From NCBI GenBank assembly GCA_029721435.1, contig CM056577.1, positions 119,656,719 through 119,720,718 of the forward strand: a stretch of 64,000 nucleotides of DNA, written 5' to 3'. This stretch comes from Gymnothorax reevesii. Taxonomy: Eukaryota; Chordata; Actinopteri; Anguilliformes; Muraenidae. How positions within the stretch are numbered: position 1 is the first letter of the stretch; each line of letters begins with the position of its first letter. The notes under the pieces were generated by a model, which did no database searches, had not been told where the DNA came from, and saw nothing but the letters and a program-made list of their open reading frames with translations. The position numbers and the translations under genes were made by a program. This document shows positions 1 to 11,707 of this stretch, piece by piece.

Positions 1-52
1 ACCCTTTGCGGACATCACTGTAAAACCCAAAGGAAGTCCATCCTTATTAAGG

Positions 53-223
53 GCCTGATTTACTCGGACCTTTAGCACATGCAGAATCTTTTTGCCCGTG
101 CAAAAACAGAAACCTTGCCACTGATTGGTGCAAGGCAAGTACCCTGGCCAATCACAGGCAATGTTATTGTTTTTGCACGGGCAAAAAGATTTTGCATGTG
201 CTAAAGGTCCAAGTAAATCTGGC
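53..223. mobile_element. Palindromic MITE-like element, about 171 bp
   Basis: The two halves are near-perfect inverted repeats. The left arm (from GCCTGATTTACTCGGACC) is mirrored by the right arm ending GGTCCAAGTAAATCTGGC, and the match continues inward through the cacatgca and tttttgcccgtgcaaaaaca segments. Long arms around a short centre are typical of non-autonomous DNA transposons. I could not define a convincing target duplication, so the superfamily is left open. Confidence 0.75.
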
Positions 224-1196
224 ACCAAGTATTTTGGTCCTTTGCCTAGGATTCTATTTTTGGCACTTTTTTGCTTAGTTAGACAAAACATCTGCCAATG
301 AGGTGAAATGATTTGACTCCTCTCAAGACTTGCCAATGGGTTTGGAAAACACTACTTGTTAAGCACATAGTTACTTAAACAAGCCAGTATATTCTGCTTA
401 CAGGGGGGAAAAAATAAGATTTAAAGTCTCATGGTAGGATTTAAACATTCGTTAAAGGAGTTGGTTTTGCTGAGCAGGTTTTTTGGAATGCCTTTACAGA
501 ATTCTAAGTCAGTTTCCAGTGTGGGTGGAGCGCTCCTATCTCAGGCTGTAATTAACATGAAATCAAACCAGCGGAAAGCCAGATGATGGGCGTTTTCCTT
601 AAGAGATAAAGAAGGATTTACCTGGAAAAAGTGGGGTCCAAGTATCGAGTCGAGTCATGATTAATGCATGATTAAAAAACATTATTCCTTGATTAAATAT
701 TTGAGAAGTTTAGTTGGACTGATAGCATGAAAGATGCATTTTCTAACAGGAGAAAATTGGCCAAACTCTCATCCTAAATTTGATTATATTATTTTCATAA
801 ACTAGTGCTCCCCGCTGGGTTTTTATTTAAAGCTCAGCCAAAAACAAATAAACGCACTGAGCCTTACTCTTTCACTCACTTCCTCTCTAAATTTGTGACA
901 GAAGGTCTGTTTTTTTTTTTTGAGAGTCTTATCGTTATGAATTGGTTTTATAAGGGTGTAGCTTGGTTTAAATCACACTCAGCTTTTTTCTTTAGTTTCT
1001 ATGAGGAAAATTGTCAAGCATTGTTTATTGGTCTCTGTAGGTCTTTTCCTTTCGTTGTGTTTACCAGGCGTCAGAAGGAAATCTTCTGTCTCCCTCTCCT
1101 GCCCACTCCAATGCAAATTAACTTTACGAGCAAGATGTGCAAACATGGAGTCAGGGCACGAAAAACAGCAGCTACCAAATAAACAAAACCAGAATT

Positions 1197-1341
1197 CTGA
1201 CTCTCCCCCCGTCCCCCTCTCACGCTCTCTCCACCCACCCACCCTCCCTCCCTCACCCCCCCCTTTTTCTCCCTGACCCCTCTCTCCCTCCCTCTTTCTC
1301 CGCCGCCCCCCCCCCCCCCCCCCTCCCACCCCCTCTTGTAG
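1197..1341 (+). promoter_or_regulatory. Extended polypyrimidine tract and 3' splice acceptor
   Basis: About 140 bases are almost purely C and T, including a run of about 19 C at 1304-1322, and lead into ttgtAG at 1336-1341. This is the acceptor for the receptor's last exon. Normal tracts are 15-40 bases, so this one is expanded. On the opposite strand it produces long meaningless glycine/arginine open frames. Confidence 0.8.
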
Positions 1342-2052
1342 GTGCAGCTAGTGCTGCTTCAGTGGGTAGCCTGGTTCCTCCGTATGAAGCGCCCAGGGGA
1401 AAGCAAACGCCCCGATCGGCCCCCCTGTGCCCCCCATCTCCGACGCTGCTCCTCGGGGTCCCAGAGCGGGAGCCTGCCCAATCACCCGCTACACCCCCAG
1501 AGCCACGCCCCCCTGTCCCACCCTGGCCACTCCACCCACCCGCACACCTCATCCACTGCCAACAATGGCAATCTGCTCTACATTGGCTTCCAGAACCTGG
1601 ACGACCCTGTTCCCGACCCCGCCCAAAGGGGAGGGGCCTTCACTCAGAGGAGCTTTTCCGGGGGCGGGGCTGGGAGCTCACCTCCCCACCTCTCTGCCCA
1701 GTTCTACAGCCCACCTCCGCCAACCCCTAACCCGGAGAGCATTGGCTGCCCTGGCTCGGTCCCCCCAGGTGGGTTTGGGCTTGGGGCTATGGGGCCGGCC
1801 TGTCTGGGGCCACCGCAGACCGCCATGGGTGACCCACAGCTCCAAGCCATCCTGGAGGAGGTGCGTTACGTGGCCGACCGCTTTCGGGAGCAGGACAAGA
1901 GCGAGAGTGTGGCAGAGCAGTGGAAGTTTGCGGCGGCTGTTATCGACCGGCTCTGCCTGGTGGCCTTCAGCGTCTTCAACATCATCTGCACCATCTCCAT
2001 ACTCATGTCCGCTCCAAACTTCGTGGAAGCCGTGTCCAAGGACTTCATCTGA
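1342..2052 (+). CDS. Neuronal nicotinic acetylcholine receptor alpha-7-like subunit, last exon
   Basis: This is the final coding exon (236 codons then TGA) of a pentameric acetylcholine-gated cation channel subunit of the alpha-7/8/11 group. Exon residues 1-20 are the MX segment after M3, with the conserved [10 protein letters not shown]. Residues 75-83 carry the conserved NGNLLYIGF. About 164-196 form the MA helix ([13 protein letters not shown]), about 197-223 are M4 ([17 protein letters not shown]), and the tail ends [14 protein letters not shown]. These motifs are diagnostic of alpha-7-type receptors. The cytoplasmic loop is about 65 residues longer than I recall for vertebrate alpha-7, with a His/Pro/Ser-rich stretch (about 45-73) and a Gly/Pro-rich stretch (about 105-160). 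The first codon is GTG immediately after the acceptor; it is a splice-in valine, not a start. Ligand-binding exons lie left of the window. Which fish paralogue this is (chrna7, chrna8 or chrna11 type) cannot be settled from one exon. Confidence 0.95.
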   Translation: MQLVLLQWVAWFLRMKRPGESKRPDRPPCAPHLRRCSSGSQSGSLPNHPLHPQSHAPLSHPGHSTHPHTSSTANNGNLLYIGFQNLDDPVPDPAQRGGAFTQRSFSGGGAGSSPPHLSAQFYSPPPPTPNPESIGCPGSVPPGGFGLGAMGPACLGPPQTAMGDPQLQAILEEVRYVADRFREQDKSESVAEQWKFAAAVIDRLCLVAFSVFNIICTISILMSAPNFVEAVSKDFI

Positions 2053-2660
2053 GCAGAGGGCGAGGGGTGGGGCTATGATTATTGGTGGGTGTGACTGAAG
2101 TGGAATGCATGTGGTGAGGGGTGAGAGTGGGTGGGGTTTGTATTAAAATGGGCGTGACCAAAAGGCAGCGGATGGGGTCCATATTGTCATTGAAGTGGTG
2201 GGATTAGTGTTGGTGGGATAAACACGAGAGCAGGTGGAGTTTACATGCTAGTGGATATTGTTGGGACAGGAGTATGAGGAGTTATCATGCGGATTAAAGG
2301 AGGTTGCATTCTTGCGGGTGTGAAATTGAACATGAGTAGGTGAGGTTTACATGAGGGTAGGTGGGGCTTACATGGTCGTGGGTGTACTTGGGACAGGAGT
2401 AGGCGGAGTTTACAATGAGGGCAGATTGTTGCTAATGAATGTGGTTTTGACAAAAGTACGTGGAGTTTATATGAGAGAAGGAGGGGCTTACATGTTTGCG
2501 GGTGTGGTTTTGACTAGAGTAGGTGGGGTTTACATGAGATAAGGAGGGGCTTATATGCTAGTGGGTGTGCCTTTGACAAGAGTGGGTGGAGTTTATATGA
2601 GATAAGGAGGAGCTTGCATGCTATTGGGTGTGGTTTGGACAAGACTAGGTAGAGTTTGGA
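2053..2660. repeat. Degenerate minisatellite, unit about 62-66 bp, in the receptor 3' flank/UTR
   Basis: Variants of 'ggtggggtttacatgag' followed by 'ggaggggcttacatg' and 'gggtgtggttttgac' recur about every 62-66 bases, best preserved from about 2340 to 2650. The array starts directly after the stop codon, so it is probably transcribed as part of the 3' UTR. The units are diverged, so the array is old. Confidence 0.75.
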
Positions 2661-5390
2661 TGGAGCAGGTCAATTTGAAACCATTTCAGCGAGGGAAGGA
2701 TCTCCTGGATAATCCATGAAAGCAATGAGAAGTCAGGGCTTAACTCACCGGGGGGCGGTTATATTGACATGGGGCAGATGAAAGGCTCAACAAAAGGAGA
2801 GAATGAGAAGGAGGGGAAGAACAAGTAGGCCAGAGAGAGAAAAAGAGAGGAAGTGCCTTGTAGAGAAAAGATGACAGTCTTCTAGGGAGAGGGAACAGGA
2901 GAGGCAGGCAGAAACAGGAAACGGGGAGAATCTCAGTATCCCTCTGAGCGTACGCATGAAAAGCACCGCTGCATTTCTCCTCTCTTTTGTGGCTGCGATG
3001 TGCCGCAAGAAGGACAGAGGGTAATAGGCATTCATTCGTTTTTTTTTTCTCTCTCCTCGATAAACCGTCACACATGTGGCTGATGCAGTGGAGGGAGTGA
3101 GAGAGGGGGAGAGGTAGGGTGAGTGGATGGGTAGTAAATGGACAGACTCATCCTTCCCTCTCCAGCTCCAGGTATTTACCGAGAGATGTGGACAAACGGC
3201 ATTGTTGCACCTGCACAATATTCTACCAGCCGTCAATTACACAATTCAGCCTTGTTAATGACGCAATGGTGACGCAGGGAGTCATTAACTGAAGGACATC
3301 GCCGAGGCCGAAGGACTGCATCGGACCCCCCTGAATCTCACACAGTACTACTGACTGCCATACACTCTGGGGTACGCTTACAGTACTGTTCATAAGTGTT
3401 TGAACAGGGGTACATTCTGTTTCTGCATGAAACAAACTGAATTTTAACTGTAAATGTGAGGCCGGTGACTGCCAGCTGTCCAATTCCAAGGCATTTAAAT
3501 CCATAGCTGGTAATTTTTATACATTGTGACTGTCCAAATGCTGTTGGACTGTACTGTAAGCATCATGCAAGTGGCCATGCATGGCAAAGAGTAAAATGTA
3601 CAACAACTTTCAAGTATTTACTTTAAGGAACTGATCTATTTTTGTAATACTTTTCATCAAAACATAGAATTAAAGTGCATTTTTGTACCTCTGCCGTGCA
3701 TGTGTATCGGAAAACCACTTATGTTATCCCTTGGGTGCATGTTGCTGTTGTAAGTTTCCTCAGTAAAAGAACGATGGACCGAACGTGAAGCAAAAATTGC
3801 AGTCGACTCCTTTCCTGTCTTTCGATGTCATTTTATTTTTCATTTCTTAGAATTGTCTGGAAGTTGACGGTTGACATTTTCGGCAGAAAATAATGCTCGT
3901 CATCTCTGCATCCATAAATAAATCACTGAACACTGCTGTCTCTCGCTCTCTCTTTTTTTTTTCCAGAGCTGGTTCAACCTTTTGTCATTTTGAGTGAGAA
4001 TTGGCGCTGTGTGCTGAGAAAAAATGACATGGTTTGGAAAGGAAGAGGAAGTGGGGGTAGTAGGTTGCAGAAATGCTGACTTGCGCTGTAAGCAAAACAG
4101 CCTTTTAATGGATTACTCAATCACAGAATTCGAAGTAGCGGATGGAGGATAGTGGAGGTGGTTTAACGCGGAAAACAATCAAAAAGATGGTTCGCTGCCG
4201 AGCCGGGCTTTCTTCTGATCGATTACTGGTGATTGTGGTCGGTCAGCCCCTGGACTAGCCGTCAATCACCCTAAAACGCATCTCTCACTGAAGTCGCATC
4301 ATTCATCGTTCATATTATTCATACTTTGTATCTGAAAAGCAGTAGTTTTAAAAAAAGCTGCAATTCCAACACAGCCCAGTTAATATTCATGGCCTCTCAA
4401 TACCCACTGAATAAAGCCAAGAGTCTTAGATCGGTTATGGAGTGAACTGAAAAGGAATCAAAAAATTACGATTTTCGGATGTAAAATCTTGTTGCGGTCC
4501 AAATACTTTAGAATCATGTTGCAGATGTTGCTGCAGCTTATTTTATGCGAGTAGTTTATGTTTAGCAGTATTATTCTGATGCGATCATACTAATGACGCT
4601 TATTTGAATCGGAATGAAATTCGTAATTGGCAGTTGCTTCATCAGCTCTGGGGCGACGTCGGGCACCCGGTCGTCATCTCGGATTTAATTGAGTAGAAGT
4701 TTCTCTGAGAGGGCATGCCGGTGTGTGTCAGTCAGTTTCCTGTTGCGCTAATAATCGTTATGAAGCGAGAAACAACAGGCCTGCAGACGTTAGCACGTGT
4801 CAATCACCATGCCCGTCTGGATGAAAATGCGCTCAGCTGAAATTACATGAAATTTACCATCTGGCAGGCACACAGAATTAGGTAGATTGTGCGGGAGGTT
4901 CCTACGTCAGTGAAATGAATTGTAGTGACAAATGTGTGACTGCGGTTTCTCTGTCAGTTTGCACTTTTCCCACATGCCCCTGACTCCCACAAACTGTTGG
5001 CCCCCCCCCCAAAAAAAAAGAATTATTCCACCAATCTGAACTAGTGGCGTTCTGGCTAGTTTTGCTTGAATGATCAATATAATAGAACATATTTTTTGCT
5101 GTTCAATCAATTGGTACAGTGGTCTTCACTGTACCTAACAATCAATCGACTTTATAGACCACAAAGTTCAGCTGAAATACCTGATTCTTCCTTTGAAATG
5201 CAGTTTGAAATTCCTGCCGTTTACTGCATCACAAACACACTGGCTCATTTTAATTCTCTCCTGTCAGCTCAGTCCATGTGCCCTCCATCCCACAGCCTTA
5301 CTGACCTACCCACACTATCCGTCCTGACCCTAACCCTTTCACTTTAAGTCAGGGACAACTCACTTTAGGCGGAAGTTAATCTACGTCTAC
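2661..5390 (+). other. Receptor 3' flank; probable 3' UTR with no further gene seen
   Basis: No coding exon is recognisable. Possible polyadenylation signals are ATTAAA at 2142-2147 and AATAAA at 3917-3922; which one is used cannot be told from sequence. A purine-rich stretch lies at 2780-2960 and a C/A homopolymer junction at about 5000-5019. Nothing else was seen. Confidence 0.5.
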
Positions 5391-5398
5391 TTGTGTGC

Positions 5399-7423
5399 CA
5401 GTGGCGCCCCCAGAAAATTTTCATAGCTGTGGCCAGATGGGGCCAGTATAAATGTTAGGGTGGCACAGCACATCAGTCCTCCTTGTGTAACCCGGATTCA
5501 GTTCCAGCCCGAGGTCATGTACTGCATGAGGGCACTCTCCTATATCTCTCCTGTCTACCTACAGCAGAATCTAATAAACTCTCACAAAAAATAAAGACTT
5601 AAGATGTTTTCTAGGTTATGTCCTTAACTCCTTTTCATTAAAAAGACAATATGCATCCTGCACATTTGCCTCAAGTTTCAGAAAAACACAAACATTTCCA
5701 ATAGTTTTCAATACAGCTTTTTTTTTTAGCAACAACAAATATAATGATAATAATAATTCAAACAGTATGAGTAGTAAGTGTTCTCCATTGTAAGTACATT
5801 TGTGATATTGGCCGATGAATATTTCTATTCAAACTATTCTTAGTCTCAACTACTGACAGAGGTAAATCAAAGGTTTTATATAATTACTATGAAAATGCCT
5901 CACTCACTGTATACACACCATAACCACAGATTGTCCAAATGATTATACCCGGTAACCATCTATTTCATTATCAAGGACAGTAGGACGCATTGATAAATTC
6001 ACCTGTTGGTCCAGGGACAGGTTGGAAGTGGCTGGGCTTAATCTAGCTGAGTCTTCACCAGTCTCTGTGGCAGTGACTGAGGCTGCTGTCTGCTCCACAT
6101 TTTCGCGCAAAGTGTCTGTCTCTTGCTGTTCCTCCCTTGTAGGGATGTAGTCATGTTCTGGCTCTGAGTCTCTCCTCCTTTCATGTTGTCTTGCTGCAAG
6201 AGCTACAATGACCGCTGCTTCGCCGCAAATGGATTCGTTCCATTTTCAGTGCAATTACCGATATGGTATCAGTATAATTCTATATAGAGAGCCTAGCTAG
6301 CTTTATAGCTAATTAAACCTATCCCCACGTTATCTAGCAAGCTGGCTAGCTGTCGCTAATTATGTTTCTTCATAAAGTTCTTCATCCACAAGCTCACTAG
6401 CTATATTAACCAATGAATAAGCCAAATGGCAACGGAAAACAGTGTCACTAGGTGGCCACGTTCGGCTATAGTCTGTGTCCAGTAACGCAACATTTAGACG
6501 GAGGAGAAAAAAAAACCGTAAGTGAAAAGTGAAGCTAAGAGCAAAGCCTCTGTTCAGTCGACGCGAAAGAAACGTTGCAAGTCACATTGGTATCGTTAGC
6601 AAATATAAAAGTCATAGATAAGCTGGGTAGCTGCTGAAATAACCATGGTTTAGCCTTGGAGCCAGCTGCCCAGCTGTGCTAGCATTGATAACCCGTGTGA
6701 ATGTTAGACTCAGAAGCCGATTAATTCGTCATTCACCGAATTCAAAATGTAGGGTGTTAGATAAAAAAGAATACGCCTGTGTGAGGAAGGAAAATAAAGG
6801 TCCACCAGGCTTGCTAGTAAGCTTACTTTACGCAATGTTAACGTTTGACTGGCCATACCACCTTTAATGTGGCGTGGCTAAGGCGCGTCAAAAATCTGAG
6901 CTGAGCACCGCTCCTACTCCCAGGGGTGAGCCAACCCTCACAACTCCCCAGCAGTGTACAGCGTTCGCCTCGCCACCGCTTCACGGACATTAACAGCGTT
7001 CGACCCGTCACCTCAAGCAACTTGGCGGGCTCCTTATCATAATTAGGACAGATATGACCCAGCATCTTAGTCATGGCGAACTATGTACCATCAAACAGCG
7101 TTGGCTTCTTAGCCTAGTTCGTAAGCAGTAGCTGGCTCTGTAGCTTCGAGCTCGGCGGTGGGGGTTTCAGCAACCAGGCTCCATTCGGCTCGCCTCAGCT
7201 CCAGCAACGGTCCACCTTTTTGACCATTTTTGGATTAGCCAGAAGGTAGGCGTAGTCAGGCAAGTGCCAAATTGGCGACCAAATAAGCTTTGCAGTGGAT
7301 ATTCAGAAACCTATGAGTAACATCACGGAGGCTACATCCATGTTTTATCCAGTCAGTGCTCTGGGGGGCCAGTGGGGTGGCCAGCAGATGGCCTCCCTTG
7401 GTCCCCCCTTGGGGGCGCCATTG
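5399..7423. mobile_element. hAT-type DNA transposon, about 2.0 kb, with exact 8-bp target duplication
   Basis: The left end reads CAGTGGCGCCCCCAG and the right end, reverse complemented, reads CAATGGCGCCCCCAA. The ends are flanked by identical 8-bp direct repeats TTGTGTGC (5391-5398 and 7424-7431). CARTG-type inverted termini plus 8-bp duplications define hAT elements. No hAT transposase core was recognised, so this is probably non-autonomous or internally deleted. A minus-strand open segment inside it (5943-6245) may be a leftover coding exon. Confidence 0.88.
5943..6245 (-). pseudogene. Open segment of about 100 codons inside the hAT element, unrecognised
   Basis: The minus strand is open for about 100 codons between a TGA at 6246-6248 and a TAA at 5943-5945. 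It has no methionine until near the end. The composition is rich in Glu, Thr, Ser and Gln (for example RQHERRRDSEPEHDYIPTRE), unlike the AT-rich surroundings. It could be an exon or remnant of the element's own gene, such as the acidic region near the N-terminus of hAT-like proteins, but I recognise no domain. Confidence 0.3.
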
Positions 7424-7494
7424 TTGTGTGCTTCTTATTTTTCATTGCTTTTTGAGTGAGGGCCAGTAAAAAGCTGGGTCAGCCCATATGAACT

Positions 7495-8207
7495 CAACCA
7501 AAGTACAAGATTCATCTATGGTCACCTACTCAGATTTGGCTCAGATTTATTTTTGGAGTGCCTCTAAATTCATAATGAATGCATGCAAAATTTTGGGTTT
7601 CTTCTCAAAGCGGTTTCCGAGATATGGCCCCAAAAATCTGGGGCCAAGCCCCCTTTTTGGCACTCACAAATTGCAAACGTAAATTTATAGAGATTCTTGA
7701 GGCCAGTATCGTTGGAAAAAAATCATCAGTATGGGCTGAATATTTCTACCTCGGGTAATTTGGGTCTAGGCTTTCAGAATCGCTTATCCAAATTTATCTC
7801 TTCATTTTCAAGACAGTGGCCTGTCAAATATGAAACTTTTTATGGGCGAAAATCAAAAATTCAGTCTTCAAGGGCCCCCTATGAGGCCAGGATCCCTTAC
7901 AGAGGCTAAATTTTGCTGGATTCCTTCCATCTGAGGACAGGGCTGTCTGTATAAGGAAGACTGACGGCACCCAAGGCATAATAGTGGAGTTAGGAGACCT
8001 TGAAAAGGTTTCCTGGCGTAAAAATTTTGGATTGGCAAGTTCACCATGTGGGCAGTTACCAATGGTAATGAAACCTGGCTTTATTTGTTCGAAATTACAA
8101 CTTGATTTCTCATCTCCTTCACTAATTAATGGTGTTATCAAATATAGGCATTTTTGGGGCGAAGCGCCCATTATTATCCCCTTTGTTCTGCAACTAGAAG
8201 TTTTAAA
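7495..8207. repeat. Dispersed repeat, copy 1 (partner at 13185-13828)
   Basis: This stretch aligns along its length with 13185-13828 in the same orientation. Shared landmarks are 'cagatttggctca', 'agcggtttc', 'gtatgggctgaa', 'ctttcagaatc', 'gtgggcagttacc' and 'tctgcaactagaagttt'. The two copies have diverged by substitutions and small indels. No terminal repeats or coding capacity were identified, so the family is unassigned. Confidence 0.8.
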
Positions 8208-8942
8208 TAGACAGTGCCTACTCATAAACTCAAGTTACATCATCTCTCATGATAATGTGACATGATGTAGCAAATCAAGTGTATCACAGTGAAAGAAATG
8301 AACTTCCTTACAGTAAATTAACAACACCCGTTGTCTGCTATGCAAAAAGGAATGCAGGGTGATGCCACTATAAACTTACTTGTGATGTACTTGTACAATG
8401 TTCCTCCTATAGCCTCCAGCTATGCAAGATCGAGGCATTCTATATTTGTAGAATAAAATGCATCAAAAACAAACCCAAAGGCAAAGCTTTAGCTCGGATA
8501 ATTTTGCTCGCATCATTCACACTTGTATATCCATATCAAATCGAGAGCTGCAACGAGTCTCAGAACAGTGTCACATGCATAAATTCATATGCTTTTTGAA
8601 AATCGGGGAAATCGCTTTGCAGCTGGGCAGGTTTTTGATCTTTTGTTTTTCAACTTAAATAGGATGATTACAGTTACAAATGTATTCAGGGAAAAAACAA
8701 TATCAAGTTCAGAAAACTCTGAAAAGTGAGGTGTGTTTTAGTTCCTCTTTAAATTAGATTTGCACGGTGACTACATGTTATACTCAACTGCATACAGGTG
8801 TGTGACGTGCCGCTCTGATTTTTGCTTCCAAATTTCTGTTCGTACTTGTATAAATAAGTTTGATATTGTATGTATTCATTAATCTTACATCATCTCCCTC
8901 CTCACCGTTCATATTTGCATGAAAAATACAAAATTGGTAGAC
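8208..8942. other. No gene recognised
   Basis: AT-rich sequence with only short chance open frames. Nothing supportable was seen. Confidence 0.5.
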
Positions 8943-9997
8943 GTATACACCATTCAAGTGGTAAATGTCATGCGGTAAAATGGGAGTCACTTAATTTCAA
9001 AAAAAGGCAACTGCTTTTAAAGTGATTAAAAATGTTTAAAATCATCAACTTTGGTCTTCGGCATATTTTTCAAAGTGTACAGAAAAGCACTGCAAAGTAT
9101 TAATAGGATACATCTTTAAGAAATGTCATTCATATCTAAGTCACTTTGTTCCACAAAGACAAGATCGTATTCGCAACAACAGAAAATAATTTCCAGCAAT
9201 TGGGTTGCCAGGTTTGTTACAGAGTGTGTCAAGTGATCAGCCTGCACAATGTCAAGTGATGCTCCATCGAGCATATGCTTCGCCGATATCGACTCTCGCC
9301 TTTGCCCTCCTCCGGTCACTCTGCTGCTGGGACGGATAACGCACCATTCGCCGGGGGTCTGGAGCAGCTGCAGCAGGACTTGCAGACTCCGCCATTTTAC
9401 CCAGTGCCAGCCTAGCTGTGCTGAGCATAGAGACCGTATTTGGCGATCCGCAATGTGCCAGCCGCTATTGGCTTGTATGAAGTGATCAGGAAGTCATTGT
9501 CAAACCCGTCAAAATTATTTAATTATTCAATTCAGACTAAATATATTTTTTTATGGAAAAGAAACACTTTTATTCTGCAGCCCTCCAAATGCACTGTGGA
9601 CGTATTGTTTTTGAAAAAAATATAGCTTTTCATACGCATTCTCCATAATCAACCTTTAATTTTGAAATTAATATACAAAATACTCTATTCAGTGAAGTTG
9701 TGAATGAACACAATGAAGAAGAGCTTATAAAATCCAAAGATATGACTGATTTCAAAGCACTTTTGCCTCTCTAATTGCAAAAAGATGTAACAAGTGTTGA
9801 CAAATGACATGCTGCTGTCTTTAAAGACAAAATATCCAATATTTGAAATTCTAGTGTTGACAGTCGGCAACTGGGTATAGCATGTGTGGATCAATAATTA
9901 CATTTTGATTGTTTGCAACAAAGCGACTAACATTCATTTTAATATTATATCAAAAATAAATTAGTTTTACCGCATGACATTTTTAAGGGGTGTATAC
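8943..9997. mobile_element. Candidate DNA transposon bounded by inverted repeats, about 1.05 kb
   Basis: The stretch 8943-8981 (gtatacac ... gtcatgcggtaaaa) is mirrored at 9965-9997 (ttttaccgcatgacat ... gtgtatac). The arms match over about 33 bases with small gaps. The interior contains a GC-richer block (9240-9480). No convincing target duplication was found, and the arms may be sub-terminal rather than the true ends. No coding sequence is recognised. Confidence 0.45.
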
Positions 9998-11699
9998 AGG
10001 CAAATGCATAAAAATATCATATATTGTATTTTTTCGCCAGGGGCACTAACTAAAGTCAGAAATACACATGTGGATTCACACAGGAAAAGCTGAACCTGAC
10101 AGAACTTCATTTTTATTTGCTGTTTTGAAACTCAAAAATGTCACTTGCCATCCACAAAGTTGTTTAGCCTCCTCATACTACCTCATCAAGTGGTTTACTT
10201 CAAAATCAGTTCATATGCATCCAGAGGCAGTGGCTAGTTCAACCAGGGGATTAGAAGGATTAGCAAAAATTCTTAATAGCACAGATTTGGAGCTGGCTCT
10301 ATTCACCTTTAGCTTTATGTCTGCAAGTCAAAAATCATGTAAGCAGTCTCAATGGCTTTTGCAGCTATCAATGATGGTTGCGACTAGTCAGGAAGCGTCT
10401 TACATTTGCTGATGTTAAAGTACATGCATAAGTTGCCTTTAATAACTAGGGTTTTTATTAATGCTACTTGTAGTTGTAACTACGGTGTTCACGGAGGTGA
10501 CACGTTAGCAAAATCTGCTAAACCTGCTGATAGTACCACCCAACTTTAGCTTTGTCGCTAACAGTACATTACTGTATATTCAGGGTGGTGTGGATTTTAA
10601 TGGCTTGGATTTTTAAAGATGAGAGTTGCATTCAATTACATTAGGCTGTAACAACTTTTGTATATTCAATCCTTTTTTTTTTTTTTTAAGAAATGCCCAG
10701 ATTTGTCTACTATTCTGTTAAAACTCCATTGACTTTCATTAATTTTTTTGAGCGTCACGGTTAGTCTAATAGGTATTATTGGGTAATTCATGTGGATCTT
10801 TCGACCCATACATTATAAATTCCACTACTTATCGCTTTCTTTCTCTGTGATATTAGTCAGTATCCATTGACATAGGGGCCGATTCCCAAACCGGTCCCTA
10901 TAAACTCGCCCTATCCACTTCCCCACCGTTTGTGCATTACCGTGGAGGGTCCGCCACATTGAGCGCCATCCCAGACAAATCCCTGTGGAGTGAAAGTGGC
11001 TTATTAAACCCTCTGCGGCGAGTTTACACCACTGCAAACTTACAGAGCACTCTCCTTTCAAGTACAGAACTTTTGTGTCCGGGATGGAAGAAATGCTGCA
11101 TACCTACAAATGCCAGTTCCGAAAGATAAGTAAAACATTATCTAACCTCAAACGGACATTTGATTGACTATTTCATGCGCACATCACAAGACTAGAGGTT
11201 ACACTGTATTTTGAAATGAACGTGCAGATGTGCCCCCGAGCAAACACTGAGTGAGTAGTTTTATTCATTGAATCAATGATTGCTCTTCTTCACAATGAGC
11301 CATTTCATGCACAAACACCTTTATCTTTTTCAATGCTGAGTATTGAATATTTTTAATAGACATTTTATTTAATTACATTACTATTTCTGGAATATTGTGG
11401 GTAAGAAACGTATCATAAGAGAACTAGACTGTCGTAAACAATGCAACTCACCAATCGGTTGGCATGGTGATGATTACCTCTGCTTCCCGTAAGAAAAAGG
11501 GCAAGGCCACCCCAAAGTTCATACACGTTTTCACTCCCCCCCCCCCCATTTATGAAGCTCCCTCCATCGCTCCGAGGGAGACTTCACACACAGTGACACT
11601 CGGCAGTGAACTGCTAGTGGTGAGGGGCTGGTTTGGGATTGGGCTATGGCATAGGGGGCTGGTAGCTCCATTTGCCAGTCAATCAGAGCACATGTAACC
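9998..11699. other. No gene recognised
   Basis: The open frames here (for example 10068-10412 on plus and 10825-11061 on minus) show no family resemblance, and there are no splice-supported exons. Poly-T at about 10672-10687 and a short C run at 11537-11547 are the only simple repeats. Confidence 0.5.
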
Positions 11700-11707
11700 C
11701 TCTAGAC

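Larger units (their letters stand above)
1..1341 (+). other. Intron preceding the last exon of the alpha-7-like nicotinic receptor gene
   Basis: This is non-coding sequence that ends in a splice acceptor (AG at 1340-1341). It contains one palindromic short element (53-223). I found no earlier receptor exon here: there is no reading frame resembling M1-M3 or the ligand-binding domain. The proximal 140 bases form an unusually long C/T-rich tract. Open frames in this stretch lack family resemblance and are treated as chance. Confidence 0.7.

Noticed and set aside
805..1182. Open frame of 125 codons upstream of the receptor exon
   Set aside because: It lies in the intron, has no splice-supported context and no resemblance to receptor or other proteins.
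979..1552. Gly/Arg-rich minus-strand and Pro-rich plus-strand frames
   Set aside because: Translations of the long C/T tract and of the receptor exon in wrong frames.
10068..10412. Plus-strand frame of 114 codons
   Set aside because: No domain, no neighbours, ordinary length for chance in this amount of DNA.
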